A stretch of 64,000 nt of DNA from Marivita sp046591575 (lineage in GTDB: Bacteria > Pseudomonadota > Alphaproteobacteria > Rhodobacterales > Rhodobacteraceae), in NCBI RefSeq assembly GCF_046591575.1, contig NZ_JBIQWA010000002.1, forward strand, positions 186,001 to 250,000, read 5' to 3'. Below the pieces are notes generated by a model. The model was given only the letters and a program-made list of their open reading frames with translations. It was not told where the DNA came from and did no database searches. Both the position numbers and the translations under genes were made by a program. Shown piece by piece: positions 50,649-57,650 of this stretch (position 1 is the first letter of the stretch; each line of letters starts with the position of its first letter).

Positions 50649-50662
50649 TGTGTCATGACACA
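50649..50662. promoter_or_regulatory. 14-bp perfect palindrome TGTGTCATGACACA
   Basis: Lies 49 bases past the pyrC stop and far upstream of pucB. It contains abutted TGTCA and TGACA half sites like a PpsR box with no spacer. There is no T-run, so it is not an obvious terminator. Function unknown. Confidence 0.4.
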
Positions 50663-50710
50663 GGTAGAGCCCCGCCTAAGCGGATAAGCGCAGCTTGCTA
50701 CAGCGATGGA

Positions 50711-51751
50711 TCAATCGTGAACGCGCCAGTGCAGGGGCATCATCGGGTCGAATACGGTGACCGGGCCGTCGTCTGTTTCGATCTGCGCGGGATAGCTGAC
50801 CGGTGCGCCTTTGGTCAAAGTCACCGTGCCCTGATTGGGCGGCATCCCGTAAAACGCGGGCCCGTTGATCGAGGCAAAAGCCTCCAATTGATCAAGTGCG
50901 CCATCCTGCTCGAACACCTCGGCCAGAATGGACAGGGTATTGGTGGCGGTAAAACAGCCCGCACATCCGCAAGGCAGCAATTTGTTCGCGTCCGTGTGCG
51001 GCGCGCTGTCCGTTCCCAGAAAAAAGCTTGCAGCGCCGCTGGTGGCGGCTTTGCGCAATGCCAATCGGTGCTCTTCCCGCTTGGCGACGGGCAGGCAGTA
51101 GTAATGCGGCTTGATACCCCCCGCAAGAATGTGGTTGCGGTTGATGACAAGATGGTGCGTCGTGATGGTCGCGGCCAGATCGGCACCGCCTTGGCTGGCA
51201 TAGTCCACACCCTGTTTGGTTGTGATATGTTCCATCACCACGCGCAATCCCGGCGTGGCGCGGCGGATCGGGTCCAGCACACGGTCAATGAACACCGCTT
51301 CACGGTCAAAGATGTCGATATCCGCATCAACCACTTCGCCATGCACGCAAAGCGGACACCCGATTTCGGCCATCCGCTCAAGCACCGGGCGGACCTTGTC
51401 AAAATCGGCCACACCGCTGGATGAATTGGTTGTGGCCCCCGCTGGATAAAGTTTGACAGCGGTGATCAGACCCTCGGCATGCGCGCGGGCGAGGTCGTCC
51501 GGATCGGTGTCTTCGGTCAGATAGAGCGTCATCAACGGCTGAAACGGCGTGTCCTTGGGCAAGGCCGCCATGATCCGGCTGCGATAGGCCACCGCCTGCG
51601 CGCCGGTCACAACCGGAGGCACAAGGTTCGGCATAATAATGGCACGGGCAAAATGGCGGGCCGTTTCCGGCGCAACCGCGCGCAGCATAGCGCCGTCACG
51701 CAGGTGCAGGTGCCAATCGTCGGGTGTGCGAAGGGTGATCTTATCTGTCAT
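50711..51751 (-). CDS. pyrC: Dihydroorotase, class II
   Basis: 346 residues. Zinc amidohydrolase closing carbamoyl aspartate to dihydroorotate. The metal motif HLHLRDG (His14, His16) is at the N-terminus after TPDDW. Other blocks are VKLYPAGATTNSSSGV with the carbamylated Lys, LCVHGEV, VMEHITTK, ITTHHLVINRNHIL, HYYCLPVAKREEHRLALRKAA, and FFLGTDSAPH with the catalytic Asp. Full length for the single-domain PyrC class. Confidence 0.97.
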   Translation of the reverse strand: MTDKITLRTPDDWHLHLRDGAMLRAVAPETARHFARAIIMPNLVPPVVTGAQAVAYRSRIMAALPKDTPFQPLMTLYLTEDTDPDDLARAHAEGLITAVKLYPAGATTNSSSGVADFDKVRPVLERMAEIGCPLCVHGEVVDADIDIFDREAVFIDRVLDPIRRATPGLRVVMEHITTKQGVDYASQGGADLAATITTHHLVINRNHILAGGIKPHYYCLPVAKREEHRLALRKAATSGAASFFLGTDSAPHTDANKLLPCGCAGCFTATNTLSILAEVFEQDGALDQLEAFASINGPAFYGMPPNQGTVTLTKGAPVSYPAQIETDDGPVTVFDPMMPLHWRVHD

Positions 51752-51784
51752 GCTTTGTCGCCTAGCATGCCGACAGCAGCGTTG

Positions 51785-52744
51785 CTAGGTCTCGCCTGTG
51801 TCCTGTGCGTGCCGGGCTTGGCGAATGGCCTTAAGTTTGCGCCGGTAGCGCGGCCCCCCAAAATTATTCACGATATGCGAACACACAACTTCGGACAAGA
51901 AAGGACGGTCCATCGGTTCTACTGCGCCGAACAGCCGTTTGCAGTAAGACGGGTAATCCCGGCGTTTGCTATACAGCTGCGCATAGTCCTTGGCATCCAG
52001 GGTACCGTCTGCGGCGCTTTTGATCAGGGGCTGCAAAATGCCCATCTGTTCAAAATGCGCCTGCATGCCGCCACCCAGATGACGCGCGCGAAACCGGGTG
52101 ATCCCGGCGCGGGCAAACAAAGCCGCATGCATGGCATCCAGCGGTTTATGCGGATCATACACCACATACGCGTTTTCCGCCGCTTCCAGCATATCAGGGG
52201 CATATCCATAGCGATCGGTGAAGCTGAGCTTTCGCATCTCGGTGAACCGGTCGTCCCATTCGGTGACATTGGGATCAAGCGTCGCCTGCGGTTCCAGGGC
52301 AACAACCGTTGCGCCGGGTGCGGCGACCGAAAAGGCGCAAGCGGCATACCCGCACGGACCGGCCCCGTAAAAGATCACCTGATCGAAATCCTCGAAAAAC
52401 CCGTCATCTGTCATCTGGTCAAAAAAGCCGTAAACGTCACCGTCGCGAAACCACGTGTCCTGAGACGCAATGACCGACAGGCACGACCATCCTTCCACGT
52501 TGGCAATGTCAAAGCCAACCGGTCGTGCGGTTTTTGACAGCGCCTGAATCGCAGGCAGTGCTTCGAACGACACCAGCAACGTATCGCCTTGCTCGACAAA
52601 AACCGCATTATGGTCGTCGCCCAAGGGTTCGAAAAACCCGAACGCGTCCCCCAATTGTGTGATTTCCTGCATCCATTGCGTCGGTCGCAAATCGGTCAGG
52701 GAAATATCATACGGCTCGGTCATGTCCTGCATAAATCCATGCAT
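51785..52744 (-). CDS. Conserved protein of unknown function with alpha/beta-hydrolase-like motif
   Basis: 319 residues, soluble, no signal peptide. The middle has VIFYGAGPCGYAACAFSVAAPGATVVALEPQATLDP, which resembles the nucleophile-elbow region of alpha/beta hydrolases (G-x-G-x-GGYAA), but the nucleophile position is Gly-Pro-Cys rather than Ser. The C-terminal part is basic (RPFLSEVVCSHIVNNFGGPRYRRKLKAIRQARH). Homologues in roseobacters are sometimes called phosphoadenosine phosphosulfate reductase; I see no support for that. The next gene upstream on the strand is a family-2-like glycosyltransferase, so a role in surface polysaccharide or protein decoration is possible. Start unclear between three nearby ATG codons. 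Confidence 0.65.
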   Translation of the reverse strand: MHGFMQDMTEPYDISLTDLRPTQWMQEITQLGDAFGFFEPLGDDHNAVFVEQGDTLLVSFEALPAIQALSKTARPVGFDIANVEGWSCLSVIASQDTWFRDGDVYGFFDQMTDDGFFEDFDQVIFYGAGPCGYAACAFSVAAPGATVVALEPQATLDPNVTEWDDRFTEMRKLSFTDRYGYAPDMLEAAENAYVVYDPHKPLDAMHAALFARAGITRFRARHLGGGMQAHFEQMGILQPLIKSAADGTLDAKDYAQLYSKRRDYPSYCKRLFGAVEPMDRPFLSEVVCSHIVNNFGGPRYRRKLKAIRQARHAQDTGET

Positions 52745-52856
52745 CCTCGTTACGTCACGCCCGCTGTCAGGTCATTTACTTGGCCCGACGCTAGCCGCGA
52801 ATTCGGGCAGAATTGGGCCGAAATGCGGGGCACAGTAAGGAGTTTCCTTTGACAGA

Positions 52857-53903
52857 CTAGCGCGGCTCCTGTGCCGCCGCCAAAGCACACCGCATGAGTT
52901 TGCCCGCCTCAGTGTCAGATAACGGGCGCGACGGCGGTGTCATCAACAAACGCCCGTAAAGATCCCGTCCCGCATCCGTCGCAAGCAGGGCCATGAGCCG
53001 GGATCTGCGCCATGCCACCGCAGCCTCATGAAGCGCGGCCAGCGTGGTGTCCGCAGCAAGAGCATCACGGATCGGTGCCGCTTTGTCCCACAGGGGCAGC
53101 GCCGAACGGTCGTCTTCTATGTTGAGGTTACGCTCGACCCAGTAGTCAAGGCCCAGCCTGTCCGCACTGTGAACCGCGCGGCCGCGGTCGGATTTCAGCA
53201 CAAAGCTTTCAACCGAACATAGCGGGTAGTGGTTCAGCTGCACCAGGCTGTGCTGATCCTGACGATAATCGGAAAACACGCGGCCTGTCGCCATATCCGC
53301 CGCCAATGCCCGTCCGGCCCCATCATACCAACGCGCGGTTTCAAGCCGTGCCTCCACCGCGTTGCGCGGGCGGTGAACACCCAGGTTGCGGTAGGTTTTA
53401 TCGTTTCGGTACACTGTCTTGAACATGGCGGCACGCCAGGGCCAGGTCTGACGCCGGGGGGCTGCCTGCGTGAACTGCAGCGGCAGCGGATGGTCTGCGT
53501 AGCGCACAATCCCGCCATTGCCGAAATTCCGCCATGTAAGGGTGATGGCCGTAGCTTCGGGAAGAGCCCCGATCAGCGCGGGCAGGGTGCGCGCGCCGAC
53601 ATGCACATTCACAAATTCGTCGATATCCAGCACCACCAGCCAATCGGCCTGTTTGACGGTGTCCGATCTGTTGGCCAGCTTCAATCCGCTGAACTGAATT
53701 CCGCCATTGCCGTATGGGGGATCGTTGCGGATGTGGTGCAGCCAGCCGATGCTGTGCAGATGATCCAGCATATCATCCGTGCCATCCTGACACGCGTTGG
53801 AGACCACGACAAAATCAGTGACCCCCATAGCGCGATGCCATGCCAGCCAATCCAGCAGGAAAGCGGCTTCGTTGCGTACACACAGAACGGCGGTGAGCTT
53901 CAC
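52857..53903 (-). CDS. Glycosyltransferase family 2-like protein (Glyco_tranf_2_4 type)
   Basis: 348 residues from a GTG with GGAG upstream (MKLTAVLCVRNEAAFLLDWLAWHRAMGVTDFVVVSNACQDGTDDML). Nucleotide-sugar site is DWLVVLDIDEFVNVHVG (DxD). Later blocks are ITLTWRNFGNGGIVRYADHP, MFKTVYRNDKTYRNLGVHRPR and LVQLNHYPLCSVESFVLKSDRGRAV. These are typical of the GT92/DUF4422-like bacterial glycosyltransferases that are common, in several copies, in roseobacters. An ATG at 54008 would add 35 residues without clear homology. Probably transfers a sugar to a cell-surface glycan; acceptor unknown. Divergent from the MoxR gene. Confidence 0.8.
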   Translation of the reverse strand: MKLTAVLCVRNEAAFLLDWLAWHRAMGVTDFVVVSNACQDGTDDMLDHLHSIGWLHHIRNDPPYGNGGIQFSGLKLANRSDTVKQADWLVVLDIDEFVNVHVGARTLPALIGALPEATAITLTWRNFGNGGIVRYADHPLPLQFTQAAPRRQTWPWRAAMFKTVYRNDKTYRNLGVHRPRNAVEARLETARWYDGAGRALAADMATGRVFSDYRQDQHSLVQLNHYPLCSVESFVLKSDRGRAVHSADRLGLDYWVERNLNIEDDRSALPLWDKAAPIRDALAADTTLAALHEAAVAWRRSRLMALLATDAGRDLYGRLLMTPPSRPLSDTEAGKLMRCALAAAQEPR

Positions 53904-54053
53904 GAAACCGGGCTCCAAAGCGGTAAGGATCAGTTGGCGCACCTTGTCAGGCAGGGGGCGGCGCGTCAATTCTTGCCGCCGGGTTTGCGACCATGGCGCT
54001 ATTGCCATCCAGGCACGCGCAGGGCAGCAAGGCACAGAAAAAGGAGATCGCCG

Positions 54054-54962
54054 ATGCAAACGCCTGACAGTATTGATGCCGTCCAATCCATGCTGGCCGA
54101 TACCGGCTATGTCTGTGGTCGAGCCCTGGCGACGGTTGTGTTTCTGTCGCTCCGGCTGGGGCGGCCGCTGTTTCTGGAAGGCGAGGCCGGGGTCGGCAAG
54201 ACCGAGATCGCCAAAGCGCTGGCCGCAAGCCTGGGGCGCAAGCTGATCCGGTTGCAATGTTACGAAGGTCTTGATGCCTCGACTGCGGTTTACGAATGGA
54301 ATTTCCCGGCCCAGATGATTGCAATCCGCACCGCCGAAGCGTCCGGAGGCGCGGATCGCGGCGCGTTGCAAAAAGAACTGTTCGGCCCGGATTATCTGGT
54401 GGAACGCCCTTTGCTGGAGGCCATGCGCCCGGACGAAAACGGCCCTCCGGTGTTGCTCATCGACGAGCTAGACCGCACCGATGAGCCGTTTGAGGCGTTT
54501 TTGCTTGAGGCCCTGTCCGACTTTCAGGTCACCATTCCCGAGATGGGAACCATTAAGGCACCCGAACCGCCCATTGTCATCCTGACCTCAAACCGCACCC
54601 GCGAAGTGCATGACGCGCTGAAACGCCGGTGTCTGTATCACTGGGTCGATTACCCGGATTTCGAACGCGAGGTAGAGATACTGCGCAGCCGCGCGCCCGA
54701 AGCTGCCGAAACCCTCAGCCGCGAGGTGGTGGCGTTTGTGCAGCGGTTGCGCACCGAAGACATCTTCAAAAAACCCGGTGTTGCTGAAACCATCGATTGG
54801 GCCAAATGTCTTTTGGCGCTCGATGTGATCGACCTGTCTCCCGAAGTGATTTCCGACACGCTCGGAGCGATTCTGAAATATCAGGACGACATTCAAAAGC
54901 TTCAGGGCTCCGAGGCCAAACGTCTGCTGGATGACGCAAAGGCAAGCCTGGAGCCGGTATAG
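54054..54962 (+). CDS. MoxR-family AAA+ ATPase (CoxD-like)
   Basis: 302 residues from an ATG with AAGGAG upstream; the reading frame is open far upstream, but that part is antisense to the glycosyltransferase. Walker A GEAGVGKTEIAKALA, then QCYEGLDASTAVYEWNF, Walker B VLLIDELDRTDEPFEAFLLEALSDFQVTIPEMG, sensor 1 VILTSNRTREVHDALKRRCLYHWVDYPD with the arginine finger region. MoxR ATPases act as chaperones with VWA-domain partners; the partner is encoded 61 bases downstream. CoxD and CoxE mature the molybdenum-copper site of CO dehydrogenase, but no cox structural genes are nearby, so the client is unknown. Confidence 0.9.
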   Translation: MQTPDSIDAVQSMLADTGYVCGRALATVVFLSLRLGRPLFLEGEAGVGKTEIAKALAASLGRKLIRLQCYEGLDASTAVYEWNFPAQMIAIRTAEASGGADRGALQKELFGPDYLVERPLLEAMRPDENGPPVLLIDELDRTDEPFEAFLLEALSDFQVTIPEMGTIKAPEPPIVILTSNRTREVHDALKRRCLYHWVDYPDFEREVEILRSRAPEAAETLSREVVAFVQRLRTEDIFKKPGVAETIDWAKCLLALDVIDLSPEVISDTLGAILKYQDDIQKLQGSEAKRLLDDAKASLEPV

Positions 54963-54976
54963 TGTTTCTTTGGGCT

Positions 54977-55018
54977 GAAAATACCTCGGGGGGCGGGGGG
55001 CAGAGCCCCCGGTCGGGC
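54977..55018. repeat. GC-rich intergenic REP-like element, copy 2
   Basis: GAAAATACCTCGGGGGGCGGGGGGCAGAGCCCCC followed by GGTCGGGC, by its order in the strand. It matches the reverse complement of copy 1 at 35663-35709: shared AAAATA-CTCGGGGG end and GGGGGCAG-GCCCCC hairpin. It separates the MoxR and VWA genes and ends 5 bases before the VWA start. Confidence 0.65.
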
Positions 55019-55023
55019 ATGTA

Positions 55024-56274
55024 ATGCCCGAATATGTCCCTCTGAAATTGCCCGACACCCCACGTCTGGCGCAGAACATCATTCATTTTGCGCGCGCGTT
55101 GCGCCGTGCCGGGCTTCCCATCGGGCCGGGCCGGGTGATGGACGCGATCCGCGCTGTCGAAGCGGCCGGGTTCACCGAACGCATGGATTTTTTCTGGACG
55201 CTGCACGCCTGTTTTGTGAACCGGCCAGAGCACCGGGTGATCTTTGCGCAGGTGTTTCGGCTATATTGGCGCGATCCTCAATATCTGGAACATATGATGT
55301 CCTTCATGTTGCCGGCGATCCGCGGCGTGCAAGAAGATCAGGTTGCGCAGGCCGGAGAGAAACGCGCGGCGCAGGCGTTGCTGGACGATCTTTTGCCCGA
55401 GGTTCCCGAAAACGAACAAAGCGACGAGGGCACCGAGATCGAGATCAGCTCAACCCTGACAATGAGCACCGAGGAAAAGCTGCGCAGTCTTGATTTTGAA
55501 CAGATGTCCACCGCCGAGATCGCACAGGCCAAACGTATGTTGGCCAAGATGCGCCTGCCGGTGAAACCCATTCCATCGCGCCGTGGCAAAGCCGCCGTCA
55601 AAGGCGCGCAGATGGATTTTCGAAAAACCCTGCGCAATGCGATGCGGCAGGGCGGAGAGATGCAGTCAATCGCGCGCCAAACGCCGCGCCCGCGCTGGCC
55701 CAACCTTGTGGTTTTATGTGATATTTCGGGGTCCATGAGCCAGTATTCGCGCATGGTTCTGCATTTTCTGCATGCCGTGGCCAATGAAAAAGGCGCAGGC
55801 TGGGCCAAGGTTCATGCCTTTACCTTTGGCACAAGGCTGACAAATATCACCCGGCATCTGGCGACGCGCGATGTGGATGCGGCGCTAAAGGCGGCAGGCG
55901 CGCAGGCGCAGGATTGGGAAGGCGGCACCCGGATCGGCCAGTGTCTTCACAGTTTTAATCACAATTGGTCACGGCGGGTCATGGGGCAGGGTGCGGTTGT
56001 CTTGCTGATCACCGATGGTCTGGACCGGGACGATTCAAACGCCTTGGGCAAGGAAATGGAACGCTTGCATTTGTCGTCGCGCCGTTTGATCTGGCTGAAC
56101 CCGTTGCTGCGCTGGGACGGGTTTGCCCCCAAGGCGTCGGGCATCCGGGCGATGTTGCCGCATGTGGACAGCTTTCGGGCGGGACACTCTATCGAAACGC
56201 TTGAACAGCTTGCCGAAGCCATTTCGCGCCCCGATGATCCGGGGGAAAAAGAGCGTTTGATGGCGGCGCTTTGA
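55024..56274 (+). CDS. VWA-domain protein, CoxE-like
   Basis: 416 residues. The N-terminal helical part (LAQNIIHFARALRRAGLPIGPGRVMDAIRAVEAAGF; FFWTLHACFVNRPEHRVIFAQVFRLYWRDP) is typical of CoxE/YehP-type proteins. An acidic middle (PEVPENEQSDEGTEIEISS) precedes the von Willebrand A domain with the MIDAS motif DISGSMSQYS, a Thr in GGTRIGQCLHSF and an Asp in LLITDGLDRDD. It partners the MoxR ATPase just upstream. A REP-like element lies directly before the start, so the ribosome site is not obvious. Confidence 0.9.
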   Translation: MPEYVPLKLPDTPRLAQNIIHFARALRRAGLPIGPGRVMDAIRAVEAAGFTERMDFFWTLHACFVNRPEHRVIFAQVFRLYWRDPQYLEHMMSFMLPAIRGVQEDQVAQAGEKRAAQALLDDLLPEVPENEQSDEGTEIEISSTLTMSTEEKLRSLDFEQMSTAEIAQAKRMLAKMRLPVKPIPSRRGKAAVKGAQMDFRKTLRNAMRQGGEMQSIARQTPRPRWPNLVVLCDISGSMSQYSRMVLHFLHAVANEKGAGWAKVHAFTFGTRLTNITRHLATRDVDAALKAAGAQAQDWEGGTRIGQCLHSFNHNWSRRVMGQGAVVLLITDGLDRDDSNALGKEMERLHLSSRRLIWLNPLLRWDGFAPKASGIRAMLPHVDSFRAGHSIETLEQLAEAISRPDDPGEKERLMAAL

Positions 56275-56281
56275 CGGCACA

Positions 56282-56307
56282 ACACCCCCGAATGGGATCG
56301 GGAGTGT
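56282..56307. terminator. Hairpin between convergent VWA and YeeE genes
   Basis: ACACCCCCGA and TCGGGAGTGT pair at 9 of 10 positions around a 6-base loop. It lies in the 58-base gap between two convergent genes. No T-run follows, so the terminator call is tentative. Confidence 0.4.
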
Positions 56308-56332
56308 CCGGGTCGTATTCAGGATAAAGCGG

Positions 56333-56926
56333 CTATTCTGCCGGCATCTCGACCCCGTCGGGATCACCGATCAGGCTGTCGGGCAGGACAAATGCCACCA
56401 GCACGAACACCGCGCCAAGGGCAATGCCCAGAATGTCGCCAGACACAGCCATAAGCCCATCAAAGGATGACCCGGGAACGGTGCCCAGTGTCACCTTGCC
56501 ACCGGCAAAATTGTCCAAAAGCCCGGCACTTTTCCAGGCCGGATAGGTTGCCATATAGGCAGCCGCCCCCAGCAAGCCACCAGCGATGAAAAACAAAGCG
56601 TCTTTCCGACCGGACGCCGCCGCGCAGACGCCGGTGCCCGGGCAATAGCCGGATGCCGCCCATCCACCCCCCAAAAGCAGACCGCCGATGAACACCCCGA
56701 CATAGGCGGCTTTGACCGACATATGGCCCACATCGACCAGTCCCAGCATCTGACCGCCGAACATCAGGATCGACCCGGTGCCGATGGCCAGCAGGATGGC
56801 TTTCATCAAGTGCAGCCGTCGCAGCGTCAGCATTCCGCCGATCCAGTTGGGGTTGGTCGCTCCGACCCGGTCAAGAACGGCTCCAAACGCCGCCCCGATG
56901 ACAATTGCAAGAAGAATGGAGGTCAT
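56333..56926 (-). CDS. YeeE/YedE-family sulfur transporter, second half (PmpB-like)
   Basis: 197 residues, about six helices. The family signature is GGLLLGGGWAASGYCPGTGVCAAASGRKDALFFIAGGLLGAAAYM, with two cysteines thought to pass sulfur species through the membrane. The N-terminal region AFGAVLDRVGATNPNWIGGMLTLRRLHLMKAILLAIGTGSI is typical of DUF6691-like halves. It lies 3 bases after the other half (56930-57478). TsuA/YeeE proteins import thiosulfate, and PmpAB are linked to sulfur oxidation and sulfide-responsive operons. Two ATTC-N8-GAAT operators precede the pair. Confidence 0.88.
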   Translation of the reverse strand: MTSILLAIVIGAAFGAVLDRVGATNPNWIGGMLTLRRLHLMKAILLAIGTGSILMFGGQMLGLVDVGHMSVKAAYVGVFIGGLLLGGGWAASGYCPGTGVCAAASGRKDALFFIAGGLLGAAAYMATYPAWKSAGLLDNFAGGKVTLGTVPGSSFDGLMAVSGDILGIALGAVFVLVAFVLPDSLIGDPDGVEMPAE

Positions 56927-56929
56927 GGC

Positions 56930-57478
56930 TTATCCCCTTTTATACATCAGCATGGCAGTGGGAATGGCGGCAGCAAACGCTCCGGCGGCAAAGATATAGC
57001 CAGACAGCGAGGTCTGCATCATGCCCGACATCATGTGGCCTGACGTACAGCCCCCCGCCAAACGTGCGCCGTACAGCACGATAAATCCGCCCAGAAAAGC
57101 CACCGCGTAGCGCTTTATCGGTGTGTCGCCGAAATTGGCCCGCCAGATCGCCGGTGCGGCGCGTTCAACCGCGTCGATCCCGCCCCGCAACCGGGAGGAA
57201 AGAAAAGCCCCGACCGCCATCGCGAGCACAAAGATAAAGCTGTAATTCAGTGGATTGGCGGCGTTGTTGGCGTATTTCCCGTCCGATTTTGCCATATAGG
57301 CGTTGGTCGAGGTATAGCCGTCCTCTGTCTGGGTGATGAAATCGGGGCTCACAATATCAGCGACAATCCCGTCAAGGATCACGAATTGCGTTGAGACACC
57401 AATGGGTTTGACCAGCAAAACGGCGGCAAAAAACACCAGCCCAAGCAGCAAACCACCGGTTTTCCAGTTGAGTACCAT
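56930..57478 (-). CDS. YeeE/YedE-family sulfur transporter, first half (PmpA-like)
   Basis: 182 residues. The N-terminal helix (GLLLGLVFFAAVLLVKPIGVSTQFVILDGIVADIV) is followed by a periplasmic loop of about 50 residues, then PLNYSFIFVLAMAVGAFLSSRL, RYAVAFLGGFIVLYGARLAGGCTSGHMMSGMMQTSLSGYIFAAGAFAAAIPTAML. GGCTSGHMMSG is the cysteine signature of YeeE/YedE proteins. With the next gene it makes the split form of a sulfur-compound channel. First gene of the pair, with SqrR-type sites 16 and 73 bases upstream. Confidence 0.88.
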   Translation of the reverse strand: MVLNWKTGGLLLGLVFFAAVLLVKPIGVSTQFVILDGIVADIVSPDFITQTEDGYTSTNAYMAKSDGKYANNAANPLNYSFIFVLAMAVGAFLSSRLRGGIDAVERAAPAIWRANFGDTPIKRYAVAFLGGFIVLYGARLAGGCTSGHMMSGMMQTSLSGYIFAAGAFAAAIPTAMLMYKRG

Positions 57479-57493
57479 CTGTCGCGCTCCTTC

Positions 57494-57513
57494 ATATTCT
57501 GGGAAGTGAATAT
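57494..57513. promoter_or_regulatory. SqrR/BigR-type operator ATATTC-N8-GAATAT
   Basis: A perfect 6-bp inverted repeat with 8-base spacer, 16 bases before the first YeeE/YedE gene. The core ATTC-N8-GAAT is the motif I recall for the sulfide/persulfide repressor SqrR of Rhodobacter capsulatus. Confidence 0.75.
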
Positions 57514-57550
57514 CATAAAGGCGCGACAGCCGGGTTGATCTGGATCAAAG

Positions 57551-57568
57551 ATATTCCAGTTTCAGAAT
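57551..57568. promoter_or_regulatory. Second SqrR-type site ATTC-N8-GAAT
   Basis: ATATTC, eight bases, GAAT; same core and spacing as the site at 57494-57513, 37 bases away. Two sites upstream of sulfur-transport genes fit repression released by sulfide or polysulfide. Confidence 0.7.
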
Positions 57569-57650
57569 GCGTCTTGCGTCGCAGGCTGCGGCAGGGGCCG
57601 TTGGTTTTTGCGAGAACGGCACCTGCCTGACCGGACAGTCCCGAACGGCT

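Larger units (their letters stand above)
50321..50710. promoter_or_regulatory. puc operon control region between pucB and pyrC
   Basis: 390 bases without a gene. It contains two PpsR/CrtJ-type boxes (50449-50466 and 50475-50492) about 130-170 bases before the pucB ATG, in the AT-rich part that should be the promoter. It also holds a 14-bp perfect palindrome (50649-50662) near the pyrC stop. The 130 bases next to pucB would be an untranslated leader. I see no FNR box (TTGAT-N4-ATCAA). Confidence 0.75.

Noticed and set aside
53229..54053. A 275-residue N-terminal extension of the MoxR ATPase
   Set aside because: It is antisense to the glycosyltransferase, and a strong ribosome site and ATG lie at 54054 where MoxR homology begins.
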